Of a stretch of 64,000 bases of DNA, positions 1 through 8,260 are shown in pieces; positions within the stretch are counted from its first letter, which is position 1, and the number at the start of each line of letters is the position of its first letter. This DNA is from Clostridia bacterium. GTDB lineage: Bacteria > Bacillota > Thermoanaerobacteria > Thermoanaerobacterales > Thermoanaerobacteraceae. The stretch lies in contig DULG01000077.1 of assembly GCA_012840485.1 (NCBI GenBank), positions 1 to 64,000 of the forward strand. Direction: 5' to 3'. The position numbers were made by a program, and so were the translations under genes. Under the pieces are notes generated by a model, which worked only from the letters and a program-made list of their open reading frames with translations, was not told the DNA's origin and did no database searches.

Positions 1-288
1 AAATATCAAGTTATTCTCCTCAATTTTAATGCCTATAATATATCCGTAATTATAATTAAATTCCAAAAGAATAGGTTTTCTTCCACCTGTAGAATCAGCC
101 TCTCCTACTTCATGAACGAGATTTTGGTTTTCTAATTCTTCAACAATGTTTGTAACAGTAGATAATCCTAAATTAAGATTTTTTGAAATATCAGTACGGC
201 TAATAGGTCCGTTCATTCTTATTTCCTTTATTACTAAAGAGCGATTAATATCTTTTATAAGTTCCTTGTTTCCTATCCTTAGTTTCAT
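1..288 (-). CDS. ROK/NagC-type repressor, N-terminal part
   Basis: Partial gene running off the left edge; the start ATG at 288 has an AGGTGATGG ribosome site. The visible 96 residues hold a winged-helix DNA-binding domain (GPISRTDISKNLNL, then GLSTVTNIVEELENQ) followed by the TGGRKP linker and the opening beta strand of a ROK sugar-kinase-like domain. This arrangement is typical of XylR/NagC repressors of sugar genes. The sugar-binding domain lies outside the window, so the ligand and targets cannot be judged. Confidence 0.85.
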   Translation of the reverse strand, partial: MKLRIGNKELIKDINRSLVIKEIRMNGPISRTDISKNLNLGLSTVTNIVEELENQNLVHEVGEADSTGGRKPILLEFNYNYGYIIGIKIEENNLIF

Positions 289-378
289 TTGCCATCACCT
301 GTATATATAATAACATACTTTTTTCACTGAATCAAGTATTTTTAATTAAAAAAATATCCACACATTACTTTGATAGGA

Positions 379-400
379 TATAAAAAACAATAGTTTTTAT
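379..400 (-). terminator. possible terminator of the tRNA block
   Basis: A short AT-only inverted repeat (ATAAAAA / TTTTTAT) ending in a T-run on the minus strand, just downstream of tRNA-Met. It is weak but correctly placed and oriented. Confidence 0.35.
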
Positions 401-409
401 GGAAGAAAT

Positions 410-486
410 TGGTAGCGGCGAGTGGATTCGAACCACCGACACTGCGGGTATGAACCGCATGCTCTGGCCAACTGAGCTACGCCGCC
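410..486 (-). tRNA. tRNA-Met (CAT), elongator type
   Basis: A 77-nt cloverleaf. The 7-bp acceptor stem is GGCGGCG/CGCCGCT, the anticodon loop TTCATAC has anticodon CAT, the T-loop is GGTTCGAATCC, and CCA is encoded. Position 1 pairs with 72 as G-U, and the anticodon stem lacks the three consecutive G-C pairs of an initiator, so this is the elongator form. A tRNA-Ile with modified CAT is a remote alternative. It is last in the Leu-fMet-Met transcript. Confidence 0.93.
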
Positions 487-493
487 ATCTTTT

Positions 494-570
<77 letters not shown>

Positions 571-574
571 ACAT

Positions 575-664
575 TGGTGCCGGAGACCGGACTCGAACCG
601 GTACGGGCTTTTAGGGCCCGCAGGATTTTAAGTCCTGTGCGTCTGCCAGTTCCGCCACTCCGGC
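575..664 (-). tRNA. tRNA-Leu (TAA)
   Basis: A 90-nt class II tRNA with acceptor stem GCCGGAG/CTCCGGC, anticodon loop CTTAAAA (anticodon TAA), a long variable arm (GCGGGCC...), and encoded CCA. It is first in the three-tRNA transcript. Confidence 0.96.
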
Positions 665-689
665 ACATCTCATTCCTGAGACAGTATTT

Positions 690-718
690 ATTATATTACA
701 TAAGATATTTTAAGTCAA
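690..718 (-). promoter_or_regulatory. sigma-A promoter of the tRNA block
   Basis: On the minus strand, TTGACT, 17 nt, TATAAT: near-consensus hexamers with ideal spacing. The -10 box ends about 25 nt before the first base of tRNA-Leu. Confidence 0.85.
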
Positions 719-756
719 TAGTTTTTTGCCCAAAAGTTATAATCTTTGGGACTCTT

Positions 757-1662
757 CTATAAGTGTACATTTCCAAACTTATATAAAACTGATCCTTCTA
801 AATTATCCCACTCGCTGACGGTGATTTCTTTTTGGTTTAACATTTCTAGTATAGTCAACAAAATTGTAGTTCCTGCAATTATTATATCTGCTCTTTGAGG
901 CTGCAATCCAGGGATATTTTTACGTTCTTCTAAAGTAACAGACATAAATTTGTCTAAAATCCTTTTGATTTCTTCTTTTTTTAGCTCATACCCATGAACT
1001 TTTTCCTGCGAATAAACCTCTAATTGTTGCGAAACAGCCGCAAGACTAGTTATTGTACCCCCTATCCCTACTACATTTTTGATTTCTTTATACTTTTCTA
1101 TTGAATTTACCAATATATCTATTATATGCAACCTAATTTCATCGTATTCTTCAGGTGTAGGAGGATCAGCCTTAATAAATTGCTCAGTGAGTTTTACTGC
1201 CCCTATATCAAAACTTTCTTTGACAAATTCCCGCCCTTTATAGGCCAGTTCAGTACTTCCTCCTCCTATATCTAAAACCAATACATTTTCCTTATTTGCT
1301 CCCTTTACAGCTCCAATATACCCAAAAAAACTTTCTGTCTCTCCATCCAAGATATCTAAATCCAAACCAAGTCTAGAAAGGTGATCAATAAAAACTTCCT
1401 TATTTTTAGCATCCCTTATAGCAGAAGTAGCAAAAGAATATATAAATTCTGCCCCCTCTTCTTGAGCCTTCCTTACAAATCGTTCAATTACTTCAATGCT
1501 CCTTTGTACTGCATTACTATTTAATTTTCCTGTTTTAGATATTCCTTCTCCAAGACGCGTTATTTCAACCTCTTTTTGTATTTTTTGAATATTGCCATCG
1601 TTTACGTCGCATAATAAGTAACGTATTGAATTTGTACCTATATCAATCGCACAAACTTTCAT
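757..1662 (-). CDS. ppx: Ppx/GppA family exopolyphosphatase
   Basis: 301 residues. It has the ASKHA-fold phosphatase layout: AIDIGTNSIRYL phosphate loop at about residue 5, the second loop DIGGGSTEL near 136, and GIGGTITSLAAV near 198. This is the short two-domain form, without the HD extension of longer Ppx proteins. The family hydrolyses polyphosphate and/or pppGpp; which substrate applies here is not visible. The ATG at 1662 is chosen because GGGGGT lies 5 nt upstream; the alternative TTG 12 nt earlier has no good site. Last gene of the yab-like string, as in related Clostridia. Confidence 0.85.
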   Translation of the reverse strand: MKVCAIDIGTNSIRYLLCDVNDGNIQKIQKEVEITRLGEGISKTGKLNSNAVQRSIEVIERFVRKAQEEGAEFIYSFATSAIRDAKNKEVFIDHLSRLGLDLDILDGETESFFGYIGAVKGANKENVLVLDIGGGSTELAYKGREFVKESFDIGAVKLTEQFIKADPPTPEEYDEIRLHIIDILVNSIEKYKEIKNVVGIGGTITSLAAVSQQLEVYSQEKVHGYELKKEEIKRILDKFMSVTLEERKNIPGLQPQRADIIIAGTTILLTILEMLNQKEITVSEWDNLEGSVLYKFGNVHL

Positions 1663-1680
1663 AATAACCCCCAACTACCA

Positions 1681-1740
1681 CAGGCAAAGCCTGTAAAATT
1701 TTTCTTCCGCTTATGAAAAATCTTCGGGTATACCCCGAAG
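1681..1740. repeat. cluster of three small hairpins between ppx and the S1 gene
   Basis: Three perfect inverted repeats sit end to end: CAGGC-AAA-GCCTG (1681-1693), ATTTTTC...GAAAAAT (1698-1721), and CTTCGGG-TATAC-CCCGAAG (1722-1740). The last abuts the stop codon of the S1 gene. None has a proper T-tract, so they may be an RNA-processing or stability signal, or a copy of a small genomic repeat. Confidence 0.5.
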
Positions 1741-2163
1741 TTAATATCCATTGCTTTTTCTATAGCCTGTGTTTCTTCTCTTAGAATCAAAATTTCTCCT
1801 AATCTGTTGCTGCCTTTCATCTGAATCCTTTAAAAATTTAAGCAGGCGCTCTTCAAAAGTGCTATTAGTATTATGATTTCGATTGCTCTGCCATACAAAA
1901 TCTTTTGGTTCCTTTTCTCTATTATTTTTAGGCAAAGCCTTTTTAATTGACAAACTTATTCTTCCATTGGTATCCATAGACAGTATTTTTACTTTTACCT
2001 TGTCATTTTCTTTTAAATGTTCCCTAATGTCTTTTACGTAGGTATTAGCAACTTCTGAAATATGCACTAACCCCGTTTTCCCCTCTGGTAGCTGAATAAA
2101 TGCTCCAAAGTCTGTAATATTTAACACAGTGCCCTCAACAACATCTCCAACTTCAAATGGCAT
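1741..2163 (-). CDS. yabR: S1 RNA-binding domain protein (YabR/GSP13 type)
   Basis: 140 residues. An S1 OB-fold fills residues 1-75 (FEVGDVVEGTVLNITDFGAFIQL, then GLVHISEVA), followed by a basic, Arg/Asn-rich, probably disordered tail. The start is the ATG at 2163 with GGGAGGAT 9 nt upstream; the frame stays open 26 codons further up but has no ribosome site. Proteins of this type associate with ribosomes/RNA in Bacillus. The position after divIC matches the conserved yabP-yabQ-divIC-yabR order. Confidence 0.85.
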   Translation of the reverse strand: MPFEVGDVVEGTVLNITDFGAFIQLPEGKTGLVHISEVANTYVKDIREHLKENDKVKVKILSMDTNGRISLSIKKALPKNNREKEPKDFVWQSNRNHNTNSTFEERLLKFLKDSDERQQQIRRNFDSKRRNTGYRKSNGY

Positions 2164-2250
2164 ATAAATAAAGATCCTCCCTTTAAAAGTTTTATTAATA
2201 AGCTTATTATATAGTAAAATACAAAATATTTCAAGATGCATTTTTTACAA

Positions 2251-2541
2251 CTATTTTTTTGAATCTTGTGACTTAGTCTTTGAAATATCTACATAAATTA
2301 TCTCCCCTTTTTTAACTAAGCCCAATTTTTGTCTTGCTTCATTTTCAATAAAATTGTCACTATTAACATACTTAAGTAATTCATTTAAATATTTATTCTC
2401 TTTTAATACTGTTGCTTCTTTTTCTTTTAAATCCCTATATTTATTATTAAGTTTCTCTAATGCTATCTGTTGTTGAAAAAAAGTAAAACCTACATATATG
2501 ATAAATCCAATAAACAAGATTTTTTTTAACTTTTTCATCAT
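2251..2541 (-). CDS. divIC: FtsB/DivIC-like septum initiator
   Basis: 96 residues: one N-terminal membrane helix (LKKILFIGFIIYVGFTFF), a coiled coil (residues about 25-60), and the short C-terminal segment (NEARQKLGLVKKGEIIYVDI) typical of DivIC/FtsB. It works in the divisome with FtsL and DivIB, outside the membrane. The start ATG at 2541 has AGGTG upstream; a GTG two codons earlier is possible. It lies between yabQ and yabR as in Bacillus. Confidence 0.88.
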   Translation of the reverse strand: MMKKLKKILFIGFIIYVGFTFFQQQIALEKLNNKYRDLKEKEATVLKENKYLNELLKYVNSDNFIENEARQKLGLVKKGEIIYVDISKTKSQDSKK

Positions 2542-2604
2542 AAACACCTACTTTTACCCATGATACCTATATATTTTTTATTCGACAAAGATTTAAAAAA
2601 TCCT

Positions 2605-3081
2605 CTATTTTTTCTTTCTAAAAATCTTAAAATATGTTAAATTTTTTTCTATTATCTTTTTAGGAAGACTCAAGACTTTTCTTATAAATCTATAAGGTAC
2701 ATAAAACAAACCAATTAAAACTCTAAAAGGATATTCTATAATTCTTGCTATTCTACTAAAAATTTTTACCATAAAATGATAAAATGCAATTAAGCCCTGA
2801 AGGATGAAATAACTTAGCAATAAATAATAAAGCAATGCTCCTATTGCAAACCCTAAAAAGCTATAAAACCTTACTTCCACATAGTTACTTAGATACATGA
2901 AATAAAGCATAATAATTGTTCCTAAAATCCAAAATATAATATCAGCAATATTAATTAATGACTTTTTAAGCTTAAATACCCGTTGTGCTACTTTAAAAAT
3001 ATCGTACATAAACCCTAATACAAAACCCCCGTATATTGTAACTAAAAAAGCGTAAATTTGGCTTTGCACAGTCATTACCAT
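2605..3081 (-). CDS. yabQ: spore cortex biosynthesis membrane protein YabQ
   Basis: 158 residues. Four hydrophobic helices cover residues 5-125 (QIYAFLVTIYGGFVLGFMYDIF opens the first), followed by a basic cytoplasmic tail rich in Lys. The order YabQ then DivIC then YabR supports the name. YabQ sits in the outer forespore membrane and is needed for cortex formation. The start ATG has GGGAGGG 6 nt upstream. Its usual partner gene yabP lies 3.1 kb away here, separated by four other reading frames. Confidence 0.85.
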   Translation of the reverse strand: MVMTVQSQIYAFLVTIYGGFVLGFMYDIFKVAQRVFKLKKSLINIADIIFWILGTIIMLYFMYLSNYVEVRFYSFLGFAIGALLYYLLLSYFILQGLIAFYHFMVKIFSRIARIIEYPFRVLIGLFYVPYRFIRKVLSLPKKIIEKNLTYFKIFRKKK

Positions 3082-3155
3082 TTACATCCCTCCCTTTATG
3101 TTATATTATATTTATATATCCGGTCAAGAATGAAATAAAATAGGAGCGATAAAGT

Positions 3156-4775
3156 ATGATTACGGTCTATGTTACAGGGCACAAAAATCCTGATACTGAT
3201 TCTATATCTTCTGCCATTGCATATGCCTATTTGAAACGAATATCTGAAGGCATAAATGCTATACCTGTCAGATTAGGACCAATAAATCGCGAAACAAAAT
3301 TTGTATTAGATTATTTTGGAGTTGAAGAACCTGTTCTTCTTGAGAATGTATACACGCAGGTTCAAGATATTAAATTTGATAAACCTCTTGTCTTTAAAGA
3401 AAAGACCTCTATGTTTGAGGCATGGAATACAATGATGGAAAAAAATATACGAACAATCACAGTTGTAAATGAGGAAAATAAATTAATAGGCATCGCTACA
3501 GTAGGAGATTTAGCAAAAGCATATTTATCTTCTTCTTATCAACTTTCAAAATATAAAATTCCTCTTGAAAATCTATTGGCGACTCTAAAAGGAGAAATAA
3601 TTTTAAAATATTCGGATTATTTGCAGGGCAATGTATTAGTAGCTGCAATGTCTAAAGAAGGTACCTCAAAGAGGATAAAAGAGGGAAATATCTTAATCGT
3701 AGGAGATAGAAAAGATATTCAAATTATTGCAATACAACAAGGAGTACAAGCCCTTATACTCACTGGAAATAATAATCCTACTGAAGAAGTTCTTGAACTG
3801 GCAAAACAAAAAAAAGTAACAGTTCTTAAAGTTTTACCAGATGCCTTTGATACTGTGAAGCTATTGAACCAAAGTCTTCCTTTAACTTATGTAATAAAAA
3901 GGGAAGACCTAGTAAGTTTTAGAATCAGTGATTATATTGACGATGTAAAAGAAGTAATGTTAAAGTACAGATATCGTAATTTCCCTATAATCGATGACGA
4001 AGGAAAGGTTGTAGGATTGCTTGCAAGAAGACATATTTTAGACTATGAAAGGAAAAATGTGATAATGGTAGACCACAACGAATTTTCTCAAGCAGTAGAA
4101 GGTATAGAACAAGCCAGAATACTCGAAATAATTGACCATCACAGACTTGGAACAATAGAAACAGACCAGCCAATACTCTTTAGAAACCATCCAGTAGGCT
4201 CTACAGCTACCATTATAAATCGAATCTTTGAAGAAAAAGGCTTAATTCCAGAACCCAAAATAGCAGGAATAATGTGTGCTGCTATTTTGTCAGACACTCT
4301 TGTGTTCAAATCCCCAACTTGTACTCCTGAAGACGTAAAAGCAGCCAAAAAACTTGCCGAAATTGCTAATATAGACATAAATGAATTTGGAAATGAAATG
4401 TTTAAAGCAGGTACTTCTTTAGAAGGAAAGACCGTTGAAGAAATATTTTACACAGATTTCAAAGAATTTACAATAAATAATTATAAAATTGGCATAGGTC
4501 AGGTAAACACCCTTACAGATACAGGAGAATTAAAGCAAGAATTGATAAGCTTTATGGAAAAAGTAAAAAAGAACAAAGGATATAACATTTTACTTCTTAT
4601 GCTCACAGACATAATAAACGAAGGGTCCGAAATACTTTTTGTAGGAAACAATAAAGAATTGTTGGAAAGAGCTTTTAATGTACAAATAAAAAACAACAGT
4701 TTTTATCTACCTTATGTCATCTCAAGAAAAAAACAAGTATTGCCACTCATTATTAAAGCGATAAACTCCCAATGA
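3156..4775 (+). CDS. ppaC: Mn-dependent inorganic pyrophosphatase with CBS-DRTGG insert
   Basis: 539 residues, a nucleotide-regulated family II pyrophosphatase hydrolysing PPi to phosphate in the cytosol. The DHH domain has HKNPDTDS at 9-16 (metal ligands H9, D13, D15), DHNE near 309 and DHHRLG near 330; DHHA2 is C-terminal (about 420-539). Between the first motif and DHNE lie a CBS motif (70-130), a DRTGG domain (140-245) and a second CBS motif (250-305), which in this family bind adenine nucleotides. AGGAGCG precedes the ATG. It is the only plus-strand gene in a minus-strand string. Confidence 0.93.
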   Translation: MITVYVTGHKNPDTDSISSAIAYAYLKRISEGINAIPVRLGPINRETKFVLDYFGVEEPVLLENVYTQVQDIKFDKPLVFKEKTSMFEAWNTMMEKNIRTITVVNEENKLIGIATVGDLAKAYLSSSYQLSKYKIPLENLLATLKGEIILKYSDYLQGNVLVAAMSKEGTSKRIKEGNILIVGDRKDIQIIAIQQGVQALILTGNNNPTEEVLELAKQKKVTVLKVLPDAFDTVKLLNQSLPLTYVIKREDLVSFRISDYIDDVKEVMLKYRYRNFPIIDDEGKVVGLLARRHILDYERKNVIMVDHNEFSQAVEGIEQARILEIIDHHRLGTIETDQPILFRNHPVGSTATIINRIFEEKGLIPEPKIAGIMCAAILSDTLVFKSPTCTPEDVKAAKKLAEIANIDINEFGNEMFKAGTSLEGKTVEEIFYTDFKEFTINNYKIGIGQVNTLTDTGELKQELISFMEKVKKNKGYNILLLMLTDIINEGSEILFVGNNKELLERAFNVQIKNNSFYLPYVISRKKQVLPLIIKAINSQ

Positions 4776-4789
4776 GTTTATCGCTTTAA
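4753..4789. terminator. bidirectional terminator shared by ppaC and the HAD gene
   Basis: A perfect 16-bp stem (4753-4768 with 4774-4789) around a 5-nt loop. It overlaps the last codons of both convergent genes: the ppaC stop lies in the loop/right arm and the HAD stop in the right arm. The arms are A/T-rich at the base, so both strands end in short T-runs. Confidence 0.85.
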
Positions 4790-5407
4790 CTTTCCCATTA
4801 TATCATCAAAATTTTTAAAAGAAATACAGGGAATACCATTTTCCTTGCAATATTTTTCCAAAACCCCTTTTGCAAAAACCTCATCAGCATATTTGGCAAC
4901 ACATAAATCTGAATAACCATCTCCTATGTATATAGTATAATATCCTTTCTTTTTATATTCCTTCAATACTTCCAGTTTGCACATGCCACATTTATCACAT
5001 TCTTTGCTCTTATAAGGAAAATCCACTTTTATTTCCCTCTTCTCAAACCAAAGCTTATTGCTATAAAACTCTACATTAAAGTTGTGTTTGTCCATGACGG
5101 CTTTTATATTAAAATCATACCCATCACTAACTATTACAACCTCATATCCTTTTTCTTTGCAAACTTTCAAAAAATCCAAAAAATATTCGTCTATTTCAAC
5201 CTCATAAAGTAAATCTAAAAGCTCTTTTTCACTCATTTCCATCAGTTTTATAATCTCAACAGCACATTCTTCAGTAGCCATTTCTCCCTTTTCCCACAAG
5301 TCTTCATAATACTGCCAACCATCTTTTGCAAACTTTCTCACCATCAAATCTACTGTATCTATTTTAGTGATAGTACCGTCAAAATCTACCAAAAGGACTT
5401 TTTTCAA
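4778..5407 (-). CDS. HAD-IB phosphatase, MtnX-like
   Basis: 209 residues. HAD motif I is DFDGTITKIDTVD (nucleophile D8, acid D10), motif II is VVIVSDGYD (near 92), and motif IV is IGDGYSDLCVAK (near 162). A helical cap lies between motifs I and II, and a CDKCGMC cluster near 137-143 could hold a metal. The closest recognisable family is MtnX-like phosphatases of methionine salvage or phosphoserine phosphatase relatives; no other salvage gene is nearby, so the substrate is open. It lies 14 nt after the next upstream gene. Confidence 0.75.
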   Translation of the reverse strand: MKKVLLVDFDGTITKIDTVDLMVRKFAKDGWQYYEDLWEKGEMATEECAVEIIKLMEMSEKELLDLLYEVEIDEYFLDFLKVCKEKGYEVVIVSDGYDFNIKAVMDKHNFNVEFYSNKLWFEKREIKVDFPYKSKECDKCGMCKLEVLKEYKKKGYYTIYIGDGYSDLCVAKYADEVFAKGVLEKYCKENGIPCISFKNFDDIMGKLKR

Positions 5408-5421
5408 TTAATTTCCTCCCT

Positions 5422-6081
5422 CTATTTTATATTCAAAAGCCATTTTACAAATCTTATAGCTAACTCTTTATGGAGACTATTAGAGATGATTGCGACAATT
5501 TTGTCATTATAGTCATATCCCAAATTTTTTAAATATTTATTATTCCATCCAACGTATATTCCGTAAACACCTGGTTTTACCTCATTAGAGGGTTCCTCTA
5601 CTTTTGCCACATTTAACCCTGATAAATTTAACTCTTTTACCTCATCCAATCGTAAAAAAGCTCCTTGACTTGCCAATATATCAAAATTATTTTTATCTAA
5701 AATAATGACATCTATATCTTGCGCTCCCATTCTGGCCATTAATTTTTGAGTTGAAGCAGGGTCAAGAGTAAAATTGCCATTTGGACCTTTTACAAGCCTA
5801 TAAAAATCAATAGAAGCTTGTTTTTTGCCTGAAGGATCACCAACCAATTCTTTCGTAACCTCTTTACTAAATTCATTTAACCTATCAAAATCCATATATT
5901 TCCCCACAAAGGCAATATTCAATACATATTCTTTTCTATTTAAGACACTGCTTGTAAAAGTGCCTAATAGATAAATCACCAATATGCCTATGATAATATG
6001 AACTTTATAATAGTCCCATATATATTCTACTTTTTCTCTTACAGTCATATTTTTAAACCAATCTTTTTTCTCTTCTCTCAT
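5422..6081 (-). CDS. single-pass membrane protein of unknown function
   Basis: 219 residues: a short charged cytosolic start, one membrane helix (VHIIIGILVIYLLGTFTSSVL, about 27-47), and an extracytoplasmic domain of about 170 residues. The outer domain vaguely resembles part of a solute-binding protein fold, with alternating beta-alpha segments such as IDVIILDKNNFDILASQG, but I do not recognise the family. The ATG at 6081 is chosen for AGAGGTG 8 nt upstream; a GTG 7 codons earlier is weaker. Located between yabP and the HAD gene, where a sporulation role is possible but unproven. Confidence 0.7.
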   Translation of the reverse strand: MREEKKDWFKNMTVREKVEYIWDYYKVHIIIGILVIYLLGTFTSSVLNRKEYVLNIAFVGKYMDFDRLNEFSKEVTKELVGDPSGKKQASIDFYRLVKGPNGNFTLDPASTQKLMARMGAQDIDVIILDKNNFDILASQGAFLRLDEVKELNLSGLNVAKVEEPSNEVKPGVYGIYVGWNNKYLKNLGYDYNDKIVAIISNSLHKELAIRFVKWLLNIK

Positions 6082-6184
6082 TTGTTTTTCACCTCTTATC
6101 ACTTTCCTTTATCCAAATTTATTATAGCAATTAAAAATACTAAAATCGAGTAGCTTAAAAATAAAATAAGCCGCGACATGCAAC

Positions 6185-6481
6185 TTATCTAAACATTCTA
6201 CTTATGAATCCCCCTGATTTTCCTATAAGGCCAATTTTGTCACTGTAATTTAAATTTACTATTTCTCCATCAATTGACACTTGTCCGTCATCAAGATTCA
6301 ATTTATTAATGTGAAGTCCTTGACCTCTTATTGTCAAAACTCCCAAATCCGTCTCCAATATTACGGTTTCTTCGTCAAAGCTTACAACATTTGTTACACC
6401 AGAAATACTGATTTTTTCTCTATTTTCAATTGTAATATTATGAGGTTTCCCCGCCCTTGAAAAGTTCCTTTTATCTTCCAT
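6185..6481 (-). CDS. yabP: sporulation protein YabP
   Basis: 98 residues of mostly short beta strands (ISISGVTNVVSFDEETVILETDLG, LTIRGQGLHINKLNLDDGQVSIDG), matching the YabP/YqfC fold. YabP is required for cortex formation with YabQ. GAGGAGG lies 6 nt upstream of the ATG. It follows the SpoIID-like gene after its terminator. Confidence 0.85.
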   Translation of the reverse strand: MEDKRNFSRAGKPHNITIENREKISISGVTNVVSFDEETVILETDLGVLTIRGQGLHINKLNLDDGQVSIDGEIVNLNYSDKIGLIGKSGGFISRMFR

Positions 6482-6544
6482 TTTAAACCTCCTCTCTTTT
6501 TAATTGACTATTATTATCTATGAATCTTGTACTTTTTCTAGAAC

Positions 6545-6568
6545 AAAAAAAATCCTCCAATAGGAGGA
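6545..6568 (-). terminator. terminator after the SpoIID-like gene
   Basis: TCCTCC-TATT-GGAGGA followed by eight T on the minus strand, starting 2 nt past the stop codon. Confidence 0.88.
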
Positions 6569-6570
6569 CT

Positions 6571-7551
6571 TCAATCCCAAATCTTGACTATATTTATGCT
6601 TTTAAAGTAATAGTTTAGTATGTCTTTCGCCTTTTTCCCCTCTTTAGCCATTTGATAAGCTCCCCATTGAGACATTCCTACACCATGCCCAAATCCTCTT
6701 CCTTTTATCACTAATTTAGTTCCATCATAGAAAACCTCATCTATCATGGTAGATTTTAGTTTTTCACTTCCAATTGCCATTCTAAAATCGGGAGCATTTA
6801 CAGAAATCTTATCAAAAAGAAGGTTTATCGTCCTGCCTGAAGCTCCTTTTGTTCCTATCTTGACAGTTTTAAACTCATTTATTCCAAGCCCCATTTTCTT
6901 TAACGCATTAATCACTTCACTTTTTGTAAAAGTAACTGTCCAATGCTTTACATTAGCCGGTGCACTAGGACTTTCATTTGACTTTACACTCACAATATAA
7001 GGAGGTTCTGGCCCTTTGTAATTAAGACCTTCTTTAGCCAAAGCAGTTTGTCCTGCTGCATGAGAGTGAAACCATGCATTTATAAATTTTCCGTCATAGA
7101 CAGCAACTACACCTCGCGTATCTTTTACGGCTTCTTTTATTTTAGAATTTATATTTGAAGGGTTCCAGGCCTGAGCCTCCTCAAAATCTGTTGATATGTC
7201 GGCTCCAGGATATTTTGACTTTTTAGTACTTACAAAATTTAAAACATATGTCCTAGCTAAAATCGCCTGGGCTTTTAAAGCCTCAATTGGCCAATAATTT
7301 TTTATCTCTCCCGCCACTGTACCTTCAACATATTTCTCCAAAGGCATATTTTCAATTTTACCTGTTTGCACAACATAAACTTTAAGAACAGGTTCTTTGT
7401 TTTCACCCACATTTATTTTTGCGGGTATTTTAGGTAGTTCCATTCGTGGCTTCCTAATAGGTTCTGGTTTTTTTGTAGGCGGCTTGCAGGAAGTCACTGC
7501 AAATATTAATGCTATCAGCAACATAATTATCCTGAATTTGTTTTTATACAA
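6571..7551 (-). CDS. SpoIID/LytB-domain lipoprotein
   Basis: 326 residues. A lipoprotein signal with lipobox VTSC places the mature N-terminus at Cys22. A Pro/Lys-rich spacer follows, then the SpoIID domain (about 60-326) with MPLEKYVEGTVAGEIKNYWPIEALKAQA..ART and the C-terminal GRGFGHGVGMSQWGA motif, the signature of SpoIID-type lytic transglycosylases. These cut denuded glycan strands of peptidoglycan. The true spoIID is usually elsewhere, so this is a paralogue. The start is a TTG with GGGAGGG 8 nt upstream. Confidence 0.87.
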   Translation of the reverse strand: MYKNKFRIIMLLIALIFAVTSCKPPTKKPEPIRKPRMELPKIPAKINVGENKEPVLKVYVVQTGKIENMPLEKYVEGTVAGEIKNYWPIEALKAQAILARTYVLNFVSTKKSKYPGADISTDFEEAQAWNPSNINSKIKEAVKDTRGVVAVYDGKFINAWFHSHAAGQTALAKEGLNYKGPEPPYIVSVKSNESPSAPANVKHWTVTFTKSEVINALKKMGLGINEFKTVKIGTKGASGRTINLLFDKISVNAPDFRMAIGSEKLKSTMIDEVFYDGTKLVIKGRGFGHGVGMSQWGAYQMAKEGKKAKDILNYYFKSINIVKIWD

Positions 7552-7606
7552 TTAAAATCCCTCCCATACTTTTGTTTATAGTATTTGAGGGATTTTTATA
7601 AATCAT

Positions 7607-7852
7607 TCATTTTTCTATCAATCTGTACATTTGATAAGCTTCATCTCTTAAAACATGTTCTTTTACATCTAATACTTCCACTCTAATAGTCCTATCGCCA
7701 AAGTTTATTTCTACTACATCTTTTTCTTTTACCTCATCACTTGCCTTTGCTTCCTTGCCATTTATAAAAACTAATCCTTTATCACAAGCCTCTTTTGCAA
7801 TTGTACGCCTTTTTATAAGCCTTGAAACCTTTAAAAATTTATCTACCCTCAT
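7607..7852 (-). CDS. rqcP: S4-domain RNA-binding protein RqcP (YabO)
   Basis: 81 residues. The S4 fold starts at once (MRVDKFLKVSRLIKRRTIAKEACDKGLVFINGKEAKAS) and fills the protein. RqcP/YabO binds stalled 50S subunits and supports Ala tailing by RqcH in Firmicutes. GGAGGAG precedes the ATG. The mazG-hup-rqcP order is conserved in Clostridia. Confidence 0.88.
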   Translation of the reverse strand: MRVDKFLKVSRLIKRRTIAKEACDKGLVFINGKEAKASDEVKEKDVVEINFGDRTIRVEVLDVKEHVLRDEAYQMYRLIEK

Positions 7853-7874
7853 CTTATCTCCTCCTAATAAAGTG

Positions 7875-7906
7875 AGAAAATCAGGTCGTAAAGACCTGAT
7901 TTTCTT
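7875..7906 (-). terminator. terminator after hup
   Basis: A 12-bp perfect stem (7876-7887 with 7893-7904, GAAAATCAGGTC arm) directly behind the HU stop codon. The T-run is partly inside the stem, so termination may be incomplete and let RNA polymerase read into rqcP. Confidence 0.75.
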
Positions 7907-8182
7907 TTAAGAATTTACTAAGTCCTTCAATGCCTTTCCTGCTTTGAAAATAGGAGCTTTTGAAGCAGGAATTGTTATTTCTTCTCTCGTCTGAGGATTT
8001 CTGCCCTTTCTCTCTGCTCTTTCTCTAACTTCAAATGTTCCAAAACCTACTAATTGAACTTTGTCACCGCTTTTCAATGCCTCTTCTACTGCTTCAATGA
8101 AAGCATTCAATGCCTTTTCGGCATCCTTTTTTGTTAACTCACTTTTCTCTGCAATTTTCGCAACAAGATCTGCCTTATTCAC
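7907..8182 (-). CDS. hup: HU-type DNA-binding protein
   Basis: 91 residues, the standard HU length: [28 protein letters not shown] helices, the [24 protein letters not shown] strand pair, and the basic DNA-gripping arm with [15 protein letters not shown]. It is the nucleoid protein that bends and compacts DNA. GTG start with AAGGAGG 7 nt upstream. Confidence 0.95.
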   Translation of the reverse strand: MNKADLVAKIAEKSELTKKDAEKALNAFIEAVEEALKSGDKVQLVGFGTFEVRERAERKGRNPQTREEITIPASKAPIFKAGKALKDLVNS

Positions 8183-8260
8183 AACAATACCTCCTTAGTT
8201 TTAAATATGTTTTACTCTTATTTATTCTTCACAAAATCGAAAAATCCTGCTAATTTAAGC

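Noticed and set aside
728-749. CCCAAA...TTTGGG repeat as a terminator for ppx
   Set aside because: No T-tract follows on the minus strand, and the stem is short and AT-rich.
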